From: Planctomycetota bacterium
GTDB taxonomy: Bacteria; Planctomycetota; UBA1135; GCA-002686595
Direction: 5' to 3'
Assembly (NCBI GenBank): GCA_029259595.1
Contig: JAJDEW010000131.1
Location: 1 to 64,000 of the forward strand
DNA: 64,000 nt
The notes under the pieces were generated by a model. It made no database searches and was not told the origin of the DNA. It saw only the letters and a list, made by a program, of their open reading frames with translations. Below are positions 7,166-15,013 of the stretch, piece by piece. The translations under genes were made by a program, and so were the position numbers. The stretch's first letter is position 1. Each line of letters begins with the position of its first letter.

Positions 7166-9298
7166 ATGAAGAACCGCACCACGACCGCCACGTTCACCCG
7201 GGTCGCATTCCACATTCGTGCCTGCCTCGGGCTGCTTCTCACCGCCTTACCGCTGGCAGCACACGGAGCCAACTTCCCCCCGCCGCCAGCGACGCCGCCC
7301 TGGAACGGCCCCACCGGCGATGGCGGACCGACGCGCGGTCCCCGCAGCCCGGGCGGCGGCTCGACCGGCCCCGCCTCTCCGCTTCCGCCCGGATCGACTT
7401 CGCCCGGGCCAAGCTCTCCAGGCAGCCCGGGCGGCTCGGCCGCGGCCAGCAGTCCGGGCGCGGAAGGCCTCGACTTCGCCTCGTGGCACCTTTGGTGGGA
7501 GTTCAACAAGGAGCCCTTCTTGGCGCTGAAGGAGCACCTGTACACTACCGAAATCCAGAGCGGGACCGGCGGCTTCTATCTCGGGGACGGAGTCGAGCCC
7601 CAAGGTGAGGCTCCAGCCCGTTTCCAGAGACCGAGCGCCGAAGACGTCCGCGAACGAATCGCCCCCGCGCTCGAGAAGGCGCTCGCCGTCGCCGACTCGA
7701 ACGACATGACGACGGCCTGTCTCGTCGCCCTGGCCAAGCTCGGTGGCGAGGGGGCCGAGGGCGCGCGGCTCGCGGACCTGTTCCTCCCCTTCCTGCAGGA
7801 TCCCAACCAGGAAGTGGCCGAGACAGCCGCCGCGGCCCTGGGCATCCTCGGCCATGAGGCCTCCGCCTTCCGACTCGGTGAACTGGCCGAGAACACGGAC
7901 CGCGGAGCGCGACTCGTCGACGCCAAGCGCGTGTCGGTTCGCACGCGGGCCTTCGCGGCCTACGGGTTGGGATTGATCGGTGCGCGGAGCGACCGGCTCG
8001 ACGTGCGTCGCTTCGTCGTGCACAAACTGCTGCGCGTCGCCCTGGCCGACGACACGAGCACGCCCGACCTCGGCGTCGCGTGCATGATCGGGGCGGGGCT
8101 CGTGCCCTTGCCCTGGTCGGGGAACGTCCCGCAGGACGATCAGCAACGCTCGCTGCCGGCCACGACCTCGCGCGAGGCCCAGATCACCGTTCTTCTGGAC
8201 CTGCTCTCGGACAAGAAGACCGACCGCATCGTCCGCGCCCACGTCGCGGGCGCCATCGGCAACCTCCTGGCCTACGAACGCTCGGGATCCGAGCTCTCGG
8301 CGACTCTTCGTGCGAGCCAGGCACGGATGAAGGAGCAGGCGGCCGACGTGCTCTTGGACGCCCTGCGCGAAAAGGGCAGCTTCACGCGCGAGGTGGCCCA
8401 GTCTGCCGCGTTGGCGCTGGGGCGGATCGCGGACGGCGACGCCGATCGACTCGATCAGCGCATCCGCGCGGAACTGGCACGTTCAGGGACCGACGCCAAC
8501 GATCGTGTCACGCGCTTCTTCGCGCTCCTCGCGCTCGTCGAAGCGGCGCCACGCGTCGGTGACGGCGACCGCCGAGAGGTCACGGACGTGCGAGCCCTGC
8601 TCCTGAAAGGTCTCGCGCGTGGCGACGGGGAGACGCGGCGTCAGTGCGCGTTGGCCCTCGGTCTTCTCGAGCGGCGCTTGGGTGAGCTCGGCACCGTTCC
8701 CGCTCGGGACGCGACGAATGCCCTGCGTCGTTGCCTGACGGAGGCCAAAGATCCCAACGACGTCGGGGCCTACGCGATCGCCAGTGGCATCGCGCGCGCG
8801 CCGGAGGCTGCGAACGAGCTCATCCAGAGCCTCGCGGACCAACGCGACGACCGCGCCCTCGGCTATGTCGCGATTGGACTGGGCTTGCTCGAGGTCCATA
8901 CGGCGCGGGAGCCCGTGCTCGAGCTCGTGGACGGGGCGACGTACCGGCCCGGACTCCTGCGCGAGGCAGCCACGGCTCTGGGCTTGCTCGGCGATCGCAA
9001 GGCGGTCGAAGTCCTCCTGGCGAAGTTGCACAAGGCCAACTCGCTCGCCAGCCAAGCCTCTCTGGCGCAAGCGGTCGGACGGATCGGGGACGCGGGAGCG
9101 ATCGAACCGCTCGTCGGGATGCTCGGCGATCGAAGCCTGACCTCGCGGGCCCGCGCCTTCGCCGCGGTGGCCCTGGGAAGCGTGGCAGACAAGGACCCCC
9201 TGCCCTGGAATTCACGCCTGTCCGTGGGACTGAACTACGCCGCGGCTCCGGCGACCCTGTTCGACCTGGCAGGCTTCGGCATCCTCAACATCCTGTAG
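7166..9298 (+). CDS. Secreted HEAT-repeat protein 3 of the tandem cluster
   Basis: The product is 710 aa. The ATG at 7166 starts a basic n-region and a hydrophobic core (ACLGLLLTALPLAA) ending near HGA. A Pro/Gly-rich linker follows to about residue 100 (PPPPATPPWNGPTGDGG, PGSTSPGPSSPGSPGG). The anchor motif WHLWWEFNKEPF is at residues 107-118, followed by GFYLGDGVEPQGE, then HEAT-type repeats with A-x-A-L-G-I-L-G signatures. The C-terminus ends GFGILNIL. It lacks the GPGDTVP motif of copies 1, 2 and 6. It is closest to HEAT protein 4 (shared DVRRF/YxVHKL and LVPLPWSG). No sigma-54-type promoter is visible in the 260 bp before it, so it may be expressed differently from copies 1 and 2. Confidence 0.9.
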   Translation: MKNRTTTATFTRVAFHIRACLGLLLTALPLAAHGANFPPPPATPPWNGPTGDGGPTRGPRSPGGGSTGPASPLPPGSTSPGPSSPGSPGGSAAASSPGAEGLDFASWHLWWEFNKEPFLALKEHLYTTEIQSGTGGFYLGDGVEPQGEAPARFQRPSAEDVRERIAPALEKALAVADSNDMTTACLVALAKLGGEGAEGARLADLFLPFLQDPNQEVAETAAAALGILGHEASAFRLGELAENTDRGARLVDAKRVSVRTRAFAAYGLGLIGARSDRLDVRRFVVHKLLRVALADDTSTPDLGVACMIGAGLVPLPWSGNVPQDDQQRSLPATTSREAQITVLLDLLSDKKTDRIVRAHVAGAIGNLLAYERSGSELSATLRASQARMKEQAADVLLDALREKGSFTREVAQSAALALGRIADGDADRLDQRIRAELARSGTDANDRVTRFFALLALVEAAPRVGDGDRREVTDVRALLLKGLARGDGETRRQCALALGLLERRLGELGTVPARDATNALRRCLTEAKDPNDVGAYAIASGIARAPEAANELIQSLADQRDDRALGYVAIGLGLLEVHTAREPVLELVDGATYRPGLLREAATALGLLGDRKAVEVLLAKLHKANSLASQASLAQAVGRIGDAGAIEPLVGMLGDRSLTSRARAFAAVALGSVADKDPLPWNSRLSVGLNYAAAPATLFDLAGFGILNIL

Positions 9299-9332
9299 GC
9301 CGCATCCAGCCCGAGCCCGTGCGACCTTCGGC

Positions 9333-9386
9333 CTGACCGCGGCCGACATCCCCAGCCGTCGCCCTGAAGCATGGGCCGGCGGTCAG
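9333..9386. terminator. Bidirectional hairpin terminator between convergent genes
   Basis: CTGACCGC-GGCC (9333-9344) pairs with GGCC-G-GCGGTCAG (9374-9386), a 12-bp stem with one bulged base and a loop of about 29 nt. It lies between HEAT protein 3 (ends 9298) and the converging response regulator, whose stop codon (9383-9385) is inside the right arm. No T tract is present. Confidence 0.5.
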
Positions 9387-9814
9387 TCCGAGGGAAAGCG
9401 CACGACGTCCAGGTACGCTCGGAGCATGTTGAAGAAGACATCCATGCTCTCGTTGTTCGCTTCTTTGATCACGTAGCCCGCGGCGTGCGCGTCGTAGGCC
9501 CTGCGCATGTCGGCCTCGTGCCGCGAAGTCGTCAGGATGATCACGACGCTGTCCTGGAAGTCGGGATCGGAGCGAAGCTCGTACAGGAACTCGTGTCCGC
9601 TCATCCCCGGTATGTTCAGGTCGAGCAAGATCAGGAAGGGGCGTCGGATGGGAGGACGGCCTTGCCCGCGCAAGGCCTGCAGGGCTTCGAGACCACCGTC
9701 GACCCGTTCGAACATGGCCTCGAGTCTGCACTTCTTGATCTTCCGCTCGATGAGCATGGCATCGACATCGTCATCCTCGACGAGCAGGATCGTGGGGCGA
9801 GACTTGGCAAACAT
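9383..9814 (-). CDS. Receiver-only response regulator (Rcp1/CheY-like)
   Basis: The product is 143 aa and is a single receiver domain. The acidic pocket is VEDDDVDA near residues 12-19. The phospho-acceptor Asp lies in LILLDLNIPGMSG, the conserved Thr in VIILTTS and the Lys in GYVIKEAN. The loop between Glu-Asp-Asp and the Asp is long with basic insertions, as in the Rcp1 family that partners phytochrome-like or hybrid histidine kinases. No output domain is present, so it must act by protein contact. It is the second gene of a leftward pair, 24 nt after the other regulator. The pair sits inside the HEAT cluster but no kinase gene is nearby. Confidence 0.85.
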   Translation of the reverse strand: MFAKSRPTILLVEDDDVDAMLIERKIKKCRLEAMFERVDGGLEALQALRGQGRPPIRRPFLILLDLNIPGMSGHEFLYELRSDPDFQDSVVIILTTSRHEADMRRAYDAHAAGYVIKEANNESMDVFFNMLRAYLDVVRFPSD

Positions 9815-9838
9815 GGTTCGGGAAGCTCGGGTCAGGCC

Positions 9839-10243
9839 TCATTCCTCCGAGGGCTCCGCGTGGAACTCCACCGCCGCCGAGATGGCCAGCCGAAGGCTCT
9901 CGCTGTCGATCTCTCCTTTGTCGAGCGCCGCGTGGACCCCTTCTCGGCGAACGCGGTCGCTCAGTTCCGGCGTGACCTGACCGCTCAAGAGGATCACGGG
10001 TGGATGGCCCGCACCCAGCAATCGCAAGACGTTCATGCTGTCGTAGGCACCGAGGAAGTGATCGAGCAGAATCACGTCCGGAGCAGGATCGAGTCTCTCC
10101 GGAACATCGCTCAGATCCGCTGCCTCACGCACGTCGTAGCGCTCGTCGAGGAACCGGCGAATCAGCTCGCGGTCCACGTCATCGTCGTCGATCAAGAGGA
10201 CCTTCAAAGTCTCGTCGCGCAACCAGGGAAGAATCTGAGTCAT
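9839..10243 (-). CDS. Receiver-only response regulator
   Basis: The product is 134 aa. The ATG at 10243 has AGGAG six nt upstream, which supports the start. One receiver domain covers the protein: acidic pocket LIDDDDVDREL near residues 17-27, phospho-acceptor Asp in DVILLDHFLG, Ser in ILLSGQV and Lys in AALDKGEIDS. There is no DNA-binding or enzymatic output domain. It is the first gene of a two-gene leftward unit with the Rcp1-like regulator. Two receivers with no kinase suggest a phosphorelay whose sensor is encoded elsewhere. Any link with the flanking HEAT genes rests on position only. Confidence 0.85.
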   Translation of the reverse strand: MTQILPWLRDETLKVLLIDDDDVDRELIRRFLDERYDVREAADLSDVPERLDPAPDVILLDHFLGAYDSMNVLRLLGAGHPPVILLSGQVTPELSDRVRREGVHAALDKGEIDSESLRLAISAAVEFHAEPSEE

Positions 10244-10735
10244 TCGGTACTCCTGAGAACAGCGGTCTTAGTGCATGAGCTCGCGATGCGATTGCGAATC
10301 CAGGGCAGCCCTGGAGGCGGCCCGGGCAAAAATCGGAGGGGGCAACCCTGTCCCCTTCGGGCCACTTCAGCGAAGAGCTTGAGGGAGCCCGCGCAATCGG
10401 GACGGGTTCGCGATGTCACGTCTGACACCTGTACTGGCCGTCATCTTTCACCGGCCGCGCGTGCTTGCTCGAGTCCTTCCGGAGCGCGCCTGTTGAGGAG
10501 CGCGCGGGGCACGCAGCCGACTTCGCCAGGAGTTCTCAGGGAGCACCAAGGGCCGAGGAGGAGGCTCCTGAGTTGCGACCCGAGCCCTGGTGCGTGGTGC
10601 GCACCGGAAGTCCCGAGTGAGAGCAGCGGGCTGCCGTTCGCTGCCGGATTCCCGCACTTTCTGGCCAGATTCCCCTGAAAAGCCGATACTCGGCGTCCGG
10701 CGTCGCCTAGCCCCGCCGGACCCCTTCCCGGGATC
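10244..10735. other. Gene-free region before HEAT protein 4
   Basis: This 492-bp divergent region separates the response-regulator pair from HEAT protein 4. I find a short palindrome TGTCA-cgtc-TGACA at 10414-10427, a possible operator half-site pair, and a small GGGG/CCCC hairpin near 10340-10355. No sigma-54-type promoter, repeat element, riboswitch or credible gene is visible. Confidence 0.5.
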
Positions 10736-12844
10736 ATGCGGACGACCAACATGCTTTCCTACATCGCTCGGCTCGGTGGTCTCGCGCTCGTCTCCACCTG
10801 CGGAGTCGAACTCGAGGCCGCGCCGGCTCCGTTCCACGGCGCTTCCTTTCCCCCGTCGCCTGCCCCGACGGCACCCCGCTTACCCGGGCAACGCCCTCCG
10901 GGCCCGGTCTCCCGCCCGGTACCCATCCCCGCTTCCCCCGGTGGGACGCTGCCCTCCGGACCGAATCCGGCCTTGCCTCAGAGCTCCCCGGAATCGCTCG
11001 GCGCCGACGTCGACTTCACCTCGTGGCACTGGTGGTGGGAGTTCAACAAGGAACCCTTCCTCGAGCTCAAGGACCACCTCTACGAGGGCGGCGTCGCTTC
11101 CGGTACCGAGGGCTTCTTCCTCGGGCAGGGATATCGCGATCAAGGTGACGTTCCTGACCCGCGCCGCAAGCCGTCTTCGACCCAGATCCGAGAGATCGTG
11201 CTGCCGGCGCTCGTCAAGACGCTGGCGACCGCGAATTCGAACGACGTCGTCACCGCCTGCCTGATCGCACTGGCCAAGGTCGGCGAAGACCAGTCGAATT
11301 CGAGCGGAGTCGAGCTCGCGAGCGTCATCCGTCCGTATCTGAAGGACTCGAACCAAGAGATCGCCGAGACGGCCGCGGCGGCCCTCGGGATCCTGGGCAA
11401 CGAAGCCTCGGCCTTGACGCTGAGCGAGCTCTTGCTCGATACGCCCGCGGGACAGCGTGCGGTCGACTCCGGACGAGTCAGCCTCCGCACCCGTTCTTTC
11501 GCCGCCTACGGACTCGGCCTCCTGGGTGCGCAGACGGACAACGTCGACGTGCGGCGCTACATCGTCCACAAGCTCACGCGGGCCCTGCTCGAAGACGACA
11601 GCGCCACGCAAGACCTCGGTGTCGCCTGCGTGCTGTCCCTCGGGCTGGTTCCGCTGCCATGGTCCGGGGACGTCTCGGACTCCGAGAACCCGCGCGTCCT
11701 GCCTGCTACCGCCTCGCGCGAAGCCCAGATCCGGGTCCTCTTGGACGTCTACGACGAACGTGACACCGATCGCTTGGTGCGCGCCCACATCGTCAACACG
11801 CTCGGCGCCCTGGTCGGGCAGGATCGCCCGAGGGCCGAGGACGACTTGCCCCTGCGGACCAGCTTTCGCCACTGGAAGGACAAGGTCGCCGACACCCTCT
11901 TCGATGCCCTGCGCGAGAAGGGTCGCGCGACCGCGGAAGTCGCGCAGTCCGCGGCCCTGGCACTGGGGCGTCTCGGGGACTCCGACAACGATCCTGTCGA
12001 CGAGAAGATCCGCGCGACCTTGACGAAGGTCGACACTCTTTCGAGCGACGCCCTCACGCGCAACTTTGCCTCGATCGCCTTGGCCTACGTCGGCTCGCGG
12101 CCAGGCGAAGGCGCAGCGATCGGAGCGCCGGACGTTCGCACCGAACTCCTACGACGCCTGTCCCGCGGCGGCAATTCGACAGAGCGTTGGGCAGCGATCG
12201 CGCTCGGCGTCTTCGAGCGCCGCATGGCGGCCGGTGGTCACGTGCCGCCGAACACCACGCTGTCCGCGCTGCGCCGCTCCCTGGCCGATGCCCGCTCGCC
12301 GCGCGACGTCGGCGCCTTCGCGATCGGCTGTGGCATCACCCGCGACCCGGCCGCGGAAGAGGCTTTGCTCGACCGGCTGAAGAAGATCGACGACGACCAG
12401 GCCCGCGGCTACCTCGCGCTCGGGTTGGGGTTGATCGACACGCCGGGGTCGCTGCCCGCCGTACGGAGGCTCGTCGACGGCGCGACGTACCGACCGCGCT
12501 TGCTGCGTGAGGCGGCTACTGCGCTGGGGTTGCTCGGTGACCGCGATGCGGTCGGAATCTTGATCGAGCGCCTCGCGAAGGCCGGCTCGCTCGCGACGCA
12601 AGCCTCGCTGGCCCAGGCGCTCGGCCGGATCGGCGACGCCAGCGCGATCGACCCACTCGTCGAGATGATCGGAGACCGGCGCCTGACACAGAGCGCGCGC
12701 GCCTTCGCTGTGATCGCCCTCGGAATCGTCTCCGACAAGGACCGCCTGCCCTGGAACGCGACCTTGTCTGCAGGTGTGAACTACGCCCAGGCTCCCCCGA
12801 CCCTCTATGACCAGAACGGCTTCGGGATCCTGAACATCCTTTGA
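10736..12844 (+). CDS. Secreted HEAT-repeat protein 4 of the tandem cluster
   Basis: The product is 702 aa from the ATG at 10736; a second ATG at 10751 (MLSYIARLGG) is also possible. The N-terminus is a signal peptide (YIARLGGLALVSTCG), followed by a Pro-rich linker (PFHGASFPPSPAPTAPRLPG). The anchor WHWWWEFNKEPF is at residues 97-108, then GFFLGQGYRDQGD. HEAT-type repeats run to the C-terminus, which reads GFGILNIL. It pairs with HEAT protein 3 in repeat sequence and spacing. The stop codon (12842-12844) overlaps a TTG, and the ATG of the next HEAT gene is 8 nt further on, so the two are very likely translated from one message. Confidence 0.9.
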   Translation: MRTTNMLSYIARLGGLALVSTCGVELEAAPAPFHGASFPPSPAPTAPRLPGQRPPGPVSRPVPIPASPGGTLPSGPNPALPQSSPESLGADVDFTSWHWWWEFNKEPFLELKDHLYEGGVASGTEGFFLGQGYRDQGDVPDPRRKPSSTQIREIVLPALVKTLATANSNDVVTACLIALAKVGEDQSNSSGVELASVIRPYLKDSNQEIAETAAAALGILGNEASALTLSELLLDTPAGQRAVDSGRVSLRTRSFAAYGLGLLGAQTDNVDVRRYIVHKLTRALLEDDSATQDLGVACVLSLGLVPLPWSGDVSDSENPRVLPATASREAQIRVLLDVYDERDTDRLVRAHIVNTLGALVGQDRPRAEDDLPLRTSFRHWKDKVADTLFDALREKGRATAEVAQSAALALGRLGDSDNDPVDEKIRATLTKVDTLSSDALTRNFASIALAYVGSRPGEGAAIGAPDVRTELLRRLSRGGNSTERWAAIALGVFERRMAAGGHVPPNTTLSALRRSLADARSPRDVGAFAIGCGITRDPAAEEALLDRLKKIDDDQARGYLALGLGLIDTPGSLPAVRRLVDGATYRPRLLREAATALGLLGDRDAVGILIERLAKAGSLATQASLAQALGRIGDASAIDPLVEMIGDRRLTQSARAFAVIALGIVSDKDRLPWNATLSAGVNYAQAPPTLYDQNGFGILNIL

Positions 12845-12852
12845 CGACGAGC

Positions 12853-14856
12853 ATGAGCCCCGCGAACGCACCTCGCTACCGCCTGCTCGAGCTCGCGACA
12901 CTCGGTGCCCTTTGCTGCCTTCTCTTGCCGAGCTCTCGCGTCGAGGGCCAGGAGCCCGAGCCCCAGGCGCGTCAAGGGGACGATGACGGGGACGGCGGGA
13001 GTGGACCGGGGACCGGCTTGCCGGACGACATCGATCCGGAGAGCGTCTTCGGCAGCGACGAATTCGAGCTGCCTGGCTCGTCGTGGCGCACCTGGTGGGA
13101 TCTGAATCAGGAGTTCTTCCTCGAGCTCAGGCGTCACGTTCAGCGGCCACGTCAGCTGTATTCGAACGACGGCTTCTTCCTGGGCCACGGAGCCAAGCAA
13201 CAGGTCACGGTCGGCAAGCATCGCCCCGGACTCGAGGACGTCCGCAGCGAGGTGCTGCCCTTCCTGCTCCAGACCTTGCGCGATGAGCGCGCCGTCGTCG
13301 TTCAAGAGGCCCTCTTGCTCGCCATCGCGCGCGGCGCTCGGGCGCTTCCCCTCGAGGAGCGGCTGGCCTATCTCGAGCCGCTGCGCGCGGCCCTGGCGGA
13401 CAAGAATCGTGCCGTCGCACGCCAGGCCTTGCTCGCGATCGGTGTGCTCGGCAATCCCGAGGGTGCCTTCGTGCTCGCGGAAGTCTTGGCGAACTCGCCA
13501 GAAGGGCGCCGCCAGGTCGGCGACTCCGAAGTGCCCGACGCGCTACGCGCCTTTGCGGCCTTCGGCCTGGGCTGGCTCGGAGCCGACACGGAGAACGAGG
13601 ACGTGCGCCGCTTCGTCGTCCACCACCTCGTGCGCGCGGCGGAAGAGGATCGAACGCCATCGCGCGACGTGGAGGTTGCGGCCTTCGTCGCGCTCGGGAT
13701 GGTGCCCCTCGAAGACGATGGCAACGAGCTGTCCGAGCAATCCGCCCCGCCACCTGCCGCCAGCTTGACCGGTCAACTCGCCTTCTGCCTGGACGTCGTC
13801 GACGATGCACGCCGCGACCGCCTCTCGCGCGCGCACGCCGCCGGGGCGCTGGGACGGCTCTTCGGGGCCCTGGAGCAGGACCGGCGCGAGATTCTGAAAG
13901 AGGCCTTCGCGACCCGCCTCGCGAAGAGCCTGCGCCGCTTCACACCGGATCCGATCGCACTGCGCCAGAGCGCCGCCTTCGCGCTGGGATGGATGGGCGA
14001 CGCCGACGACGACGCGATCGACCGCCGCATTCGCGCAGCCTTGGCGGCGGTGCAGGAGACCCAGGGGGATCGCGCGACGCGTCAGCTCGCTTTGCTCTCC
14101 CTTGCGCGCGTCGCCGCCACGCCAGGCCGTGGCGGGAGGGAACCCGTCGATCGCGTCGCCCGCCACATCCTGCGCCAGCTCGCCCGCGGGAAGGGGGACG
14201 CCCGCCCCTTCGCCGCACTTGCCGCCGGTCTGCTCGGCCATGAGCTAAGGCGCACGGGAGCCTCCGTACCCGCCGCTCTGTCGCGAGCCGTGCAGGCTGC
14301 GCTCGACGAACACGGCTCTCCGGCCGAAGCCGGCGCCTACTGCATCGCGCTCGGGCTCCTCGGAGCGACCGAGGCGACCGAGACGCTCGAGGAGCAGCTC
14401 GATTCGGGCCGTCAGGAACTCCGGGGGTACGCCGCGTTGGCCCTGGGGCTGCTCGGCGCCCTCGATGCGATGCTGCCCATCCGGGCCGAGCTCGAGCGGT
14501 CGGCCGCGACCCCCGCCCATAGCGAACGGCTGGCCGTCGCGCTGGCTCTGCTCGAAGACGACGAGACCCACCAGAGGCTCACCCGGCAGCTCGCCGCGAG
14601 CCCGTCCAACTCGACGCGGGAGGCGCTCTGGATCGCTCTCGGCCGCACGGGCGATGTGCGCGCGATCGAACCCTTGCGCGCGGCGATCCGCGGAGAGCGC
14701 GCCACACAAAGCGAGCGTGCTCTGGCGGCCGAAGCGCTGGGACGTGTCGTCGAACCCGACGAACTGCCGTGGGACGCGCTCTTCGTTCCGGGGACCAACT
14801 ACCGTACGGCCCCCGCTACCCTCTTCGGGCGCCAAGGCGTCCTGGATTCGCCATGA
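12853..14856 (+). CDS. Secreted HEAT-repeat protein 5 of the tandem cluster (divergent)
   Basis: The product is 667 aa from the ATG at 12853; a TTG at 12841 overlapping the previous stop is an alternative. The N-terminus (YRLLELATLGALCCLLLPSS) is a signal peptide. The linker is short and acidic (QGDDDGDGGSGPGTGLPDD) rather than Pro-rich. The anchor motif is altered to WRTWWDLNQEFFLELRRHV near residues 78-96, then GFFLGHGAKQQ. HEAT-type repeats follow with many Arg and Glu residues, and the C-terminus is GVLDSP instead of GILNIL. Tight spacing after HEAT protein 4 implies co-expression and perhaps a complex of the two. It is clearly a paralogue, but an older or faster-evolving one. Confidence 0.87.
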   Translation: MSPANAPRYRLLELATLGALCCLLLPSSRVEGQEPEPQARQGDDDGDGGSGPGTGLPDDIDPESVFGSDEFELPGSSWRTWWDLNQEFFLELRRHVQRPRQLYSNDGFFLGHGAKQQVTVGKHRPGLEDVRSEVLPFLLQTLRDERAVVVQEALLLAIARGARALPLEERLAYLEPLRAALADKNRAVARQALLAIGVLGNPEGAFVLAEVLANSPEGRRQVGDSEVPDALRAFAAFGLGWLGADTENEDVRRFVVHHLVRAAEEDRTPSRDVEVAAFVALGMVPLEDDGNELSEQSAPPPAASLTGQLAFCLDVVDDARRDRLSRAHAAGALGRLFGALEQDRREILKEAFATRLAKSLRRFTPDPIALRQSAAFALGWMGDADDDAIDRRIRAALAAVQETQGDRATRQLALLSLARVAATPGRGGREPVDRVARHILRQLARGKGDARPFAALAAGLLGHELRRTGASVPAALSRAVQAALDEHGSPAEAGAYCIALGLLGATEATETLEEQLDSGRQELRGYAALALGLLGALDAMLPIRAELERSAATPAHSERLAVALALLEDDETHQRLTRQLAASPSNSTREALWIALGRTGDVRAIEPLRAAIRGERATQSERALAAEALGRVVEPDELPWDALFVPGTNYRTAPATLFGRQGVLDSP

Positions 14857-15013
14857 AGGCCGCGCGGGTCGTCCACCGTGGGGCTGGCGTAACCCCGCAA
14901 GAGCCGACACCCCGATGCGGGCAGTCGCTGCTTTCGTATTCCTCTTGGCACATCGTTTGTTGTCTGGCGGGGATGCGCTCTCGCAAGCCCGAATTCCCCG
15001 AGGGAGATCGACC

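Noticed and set aside
10244-10735. Riboswitch or small RNA upstream of HEAT gene 4
   Set aside because: Only short GC hairpins are present; no known aptamer consensus is matched.
10441-10752. Leftward open frame in the region before HEAT gene 4
   Set aside because: No ribosome site, no recognisable motif, and it runs into the start of HEAT gene 4 on the other strand.
14945-14960. TTGGCACAtcgtTTGT before HEAT gene 6 as a third sigma-54 promoter
   Set aside because: The -24 part fits, but the invariant -12 GC is GT, and the site may lie in the coding part of a longer N-terminus.
14914-15013. Separate small exported peptide before HEAT gene 6
   Set aside because: It is in frame with HEAT gene 6 without a stop, so it is either an extended N-terminus or untranslated leader, not an independent gene.
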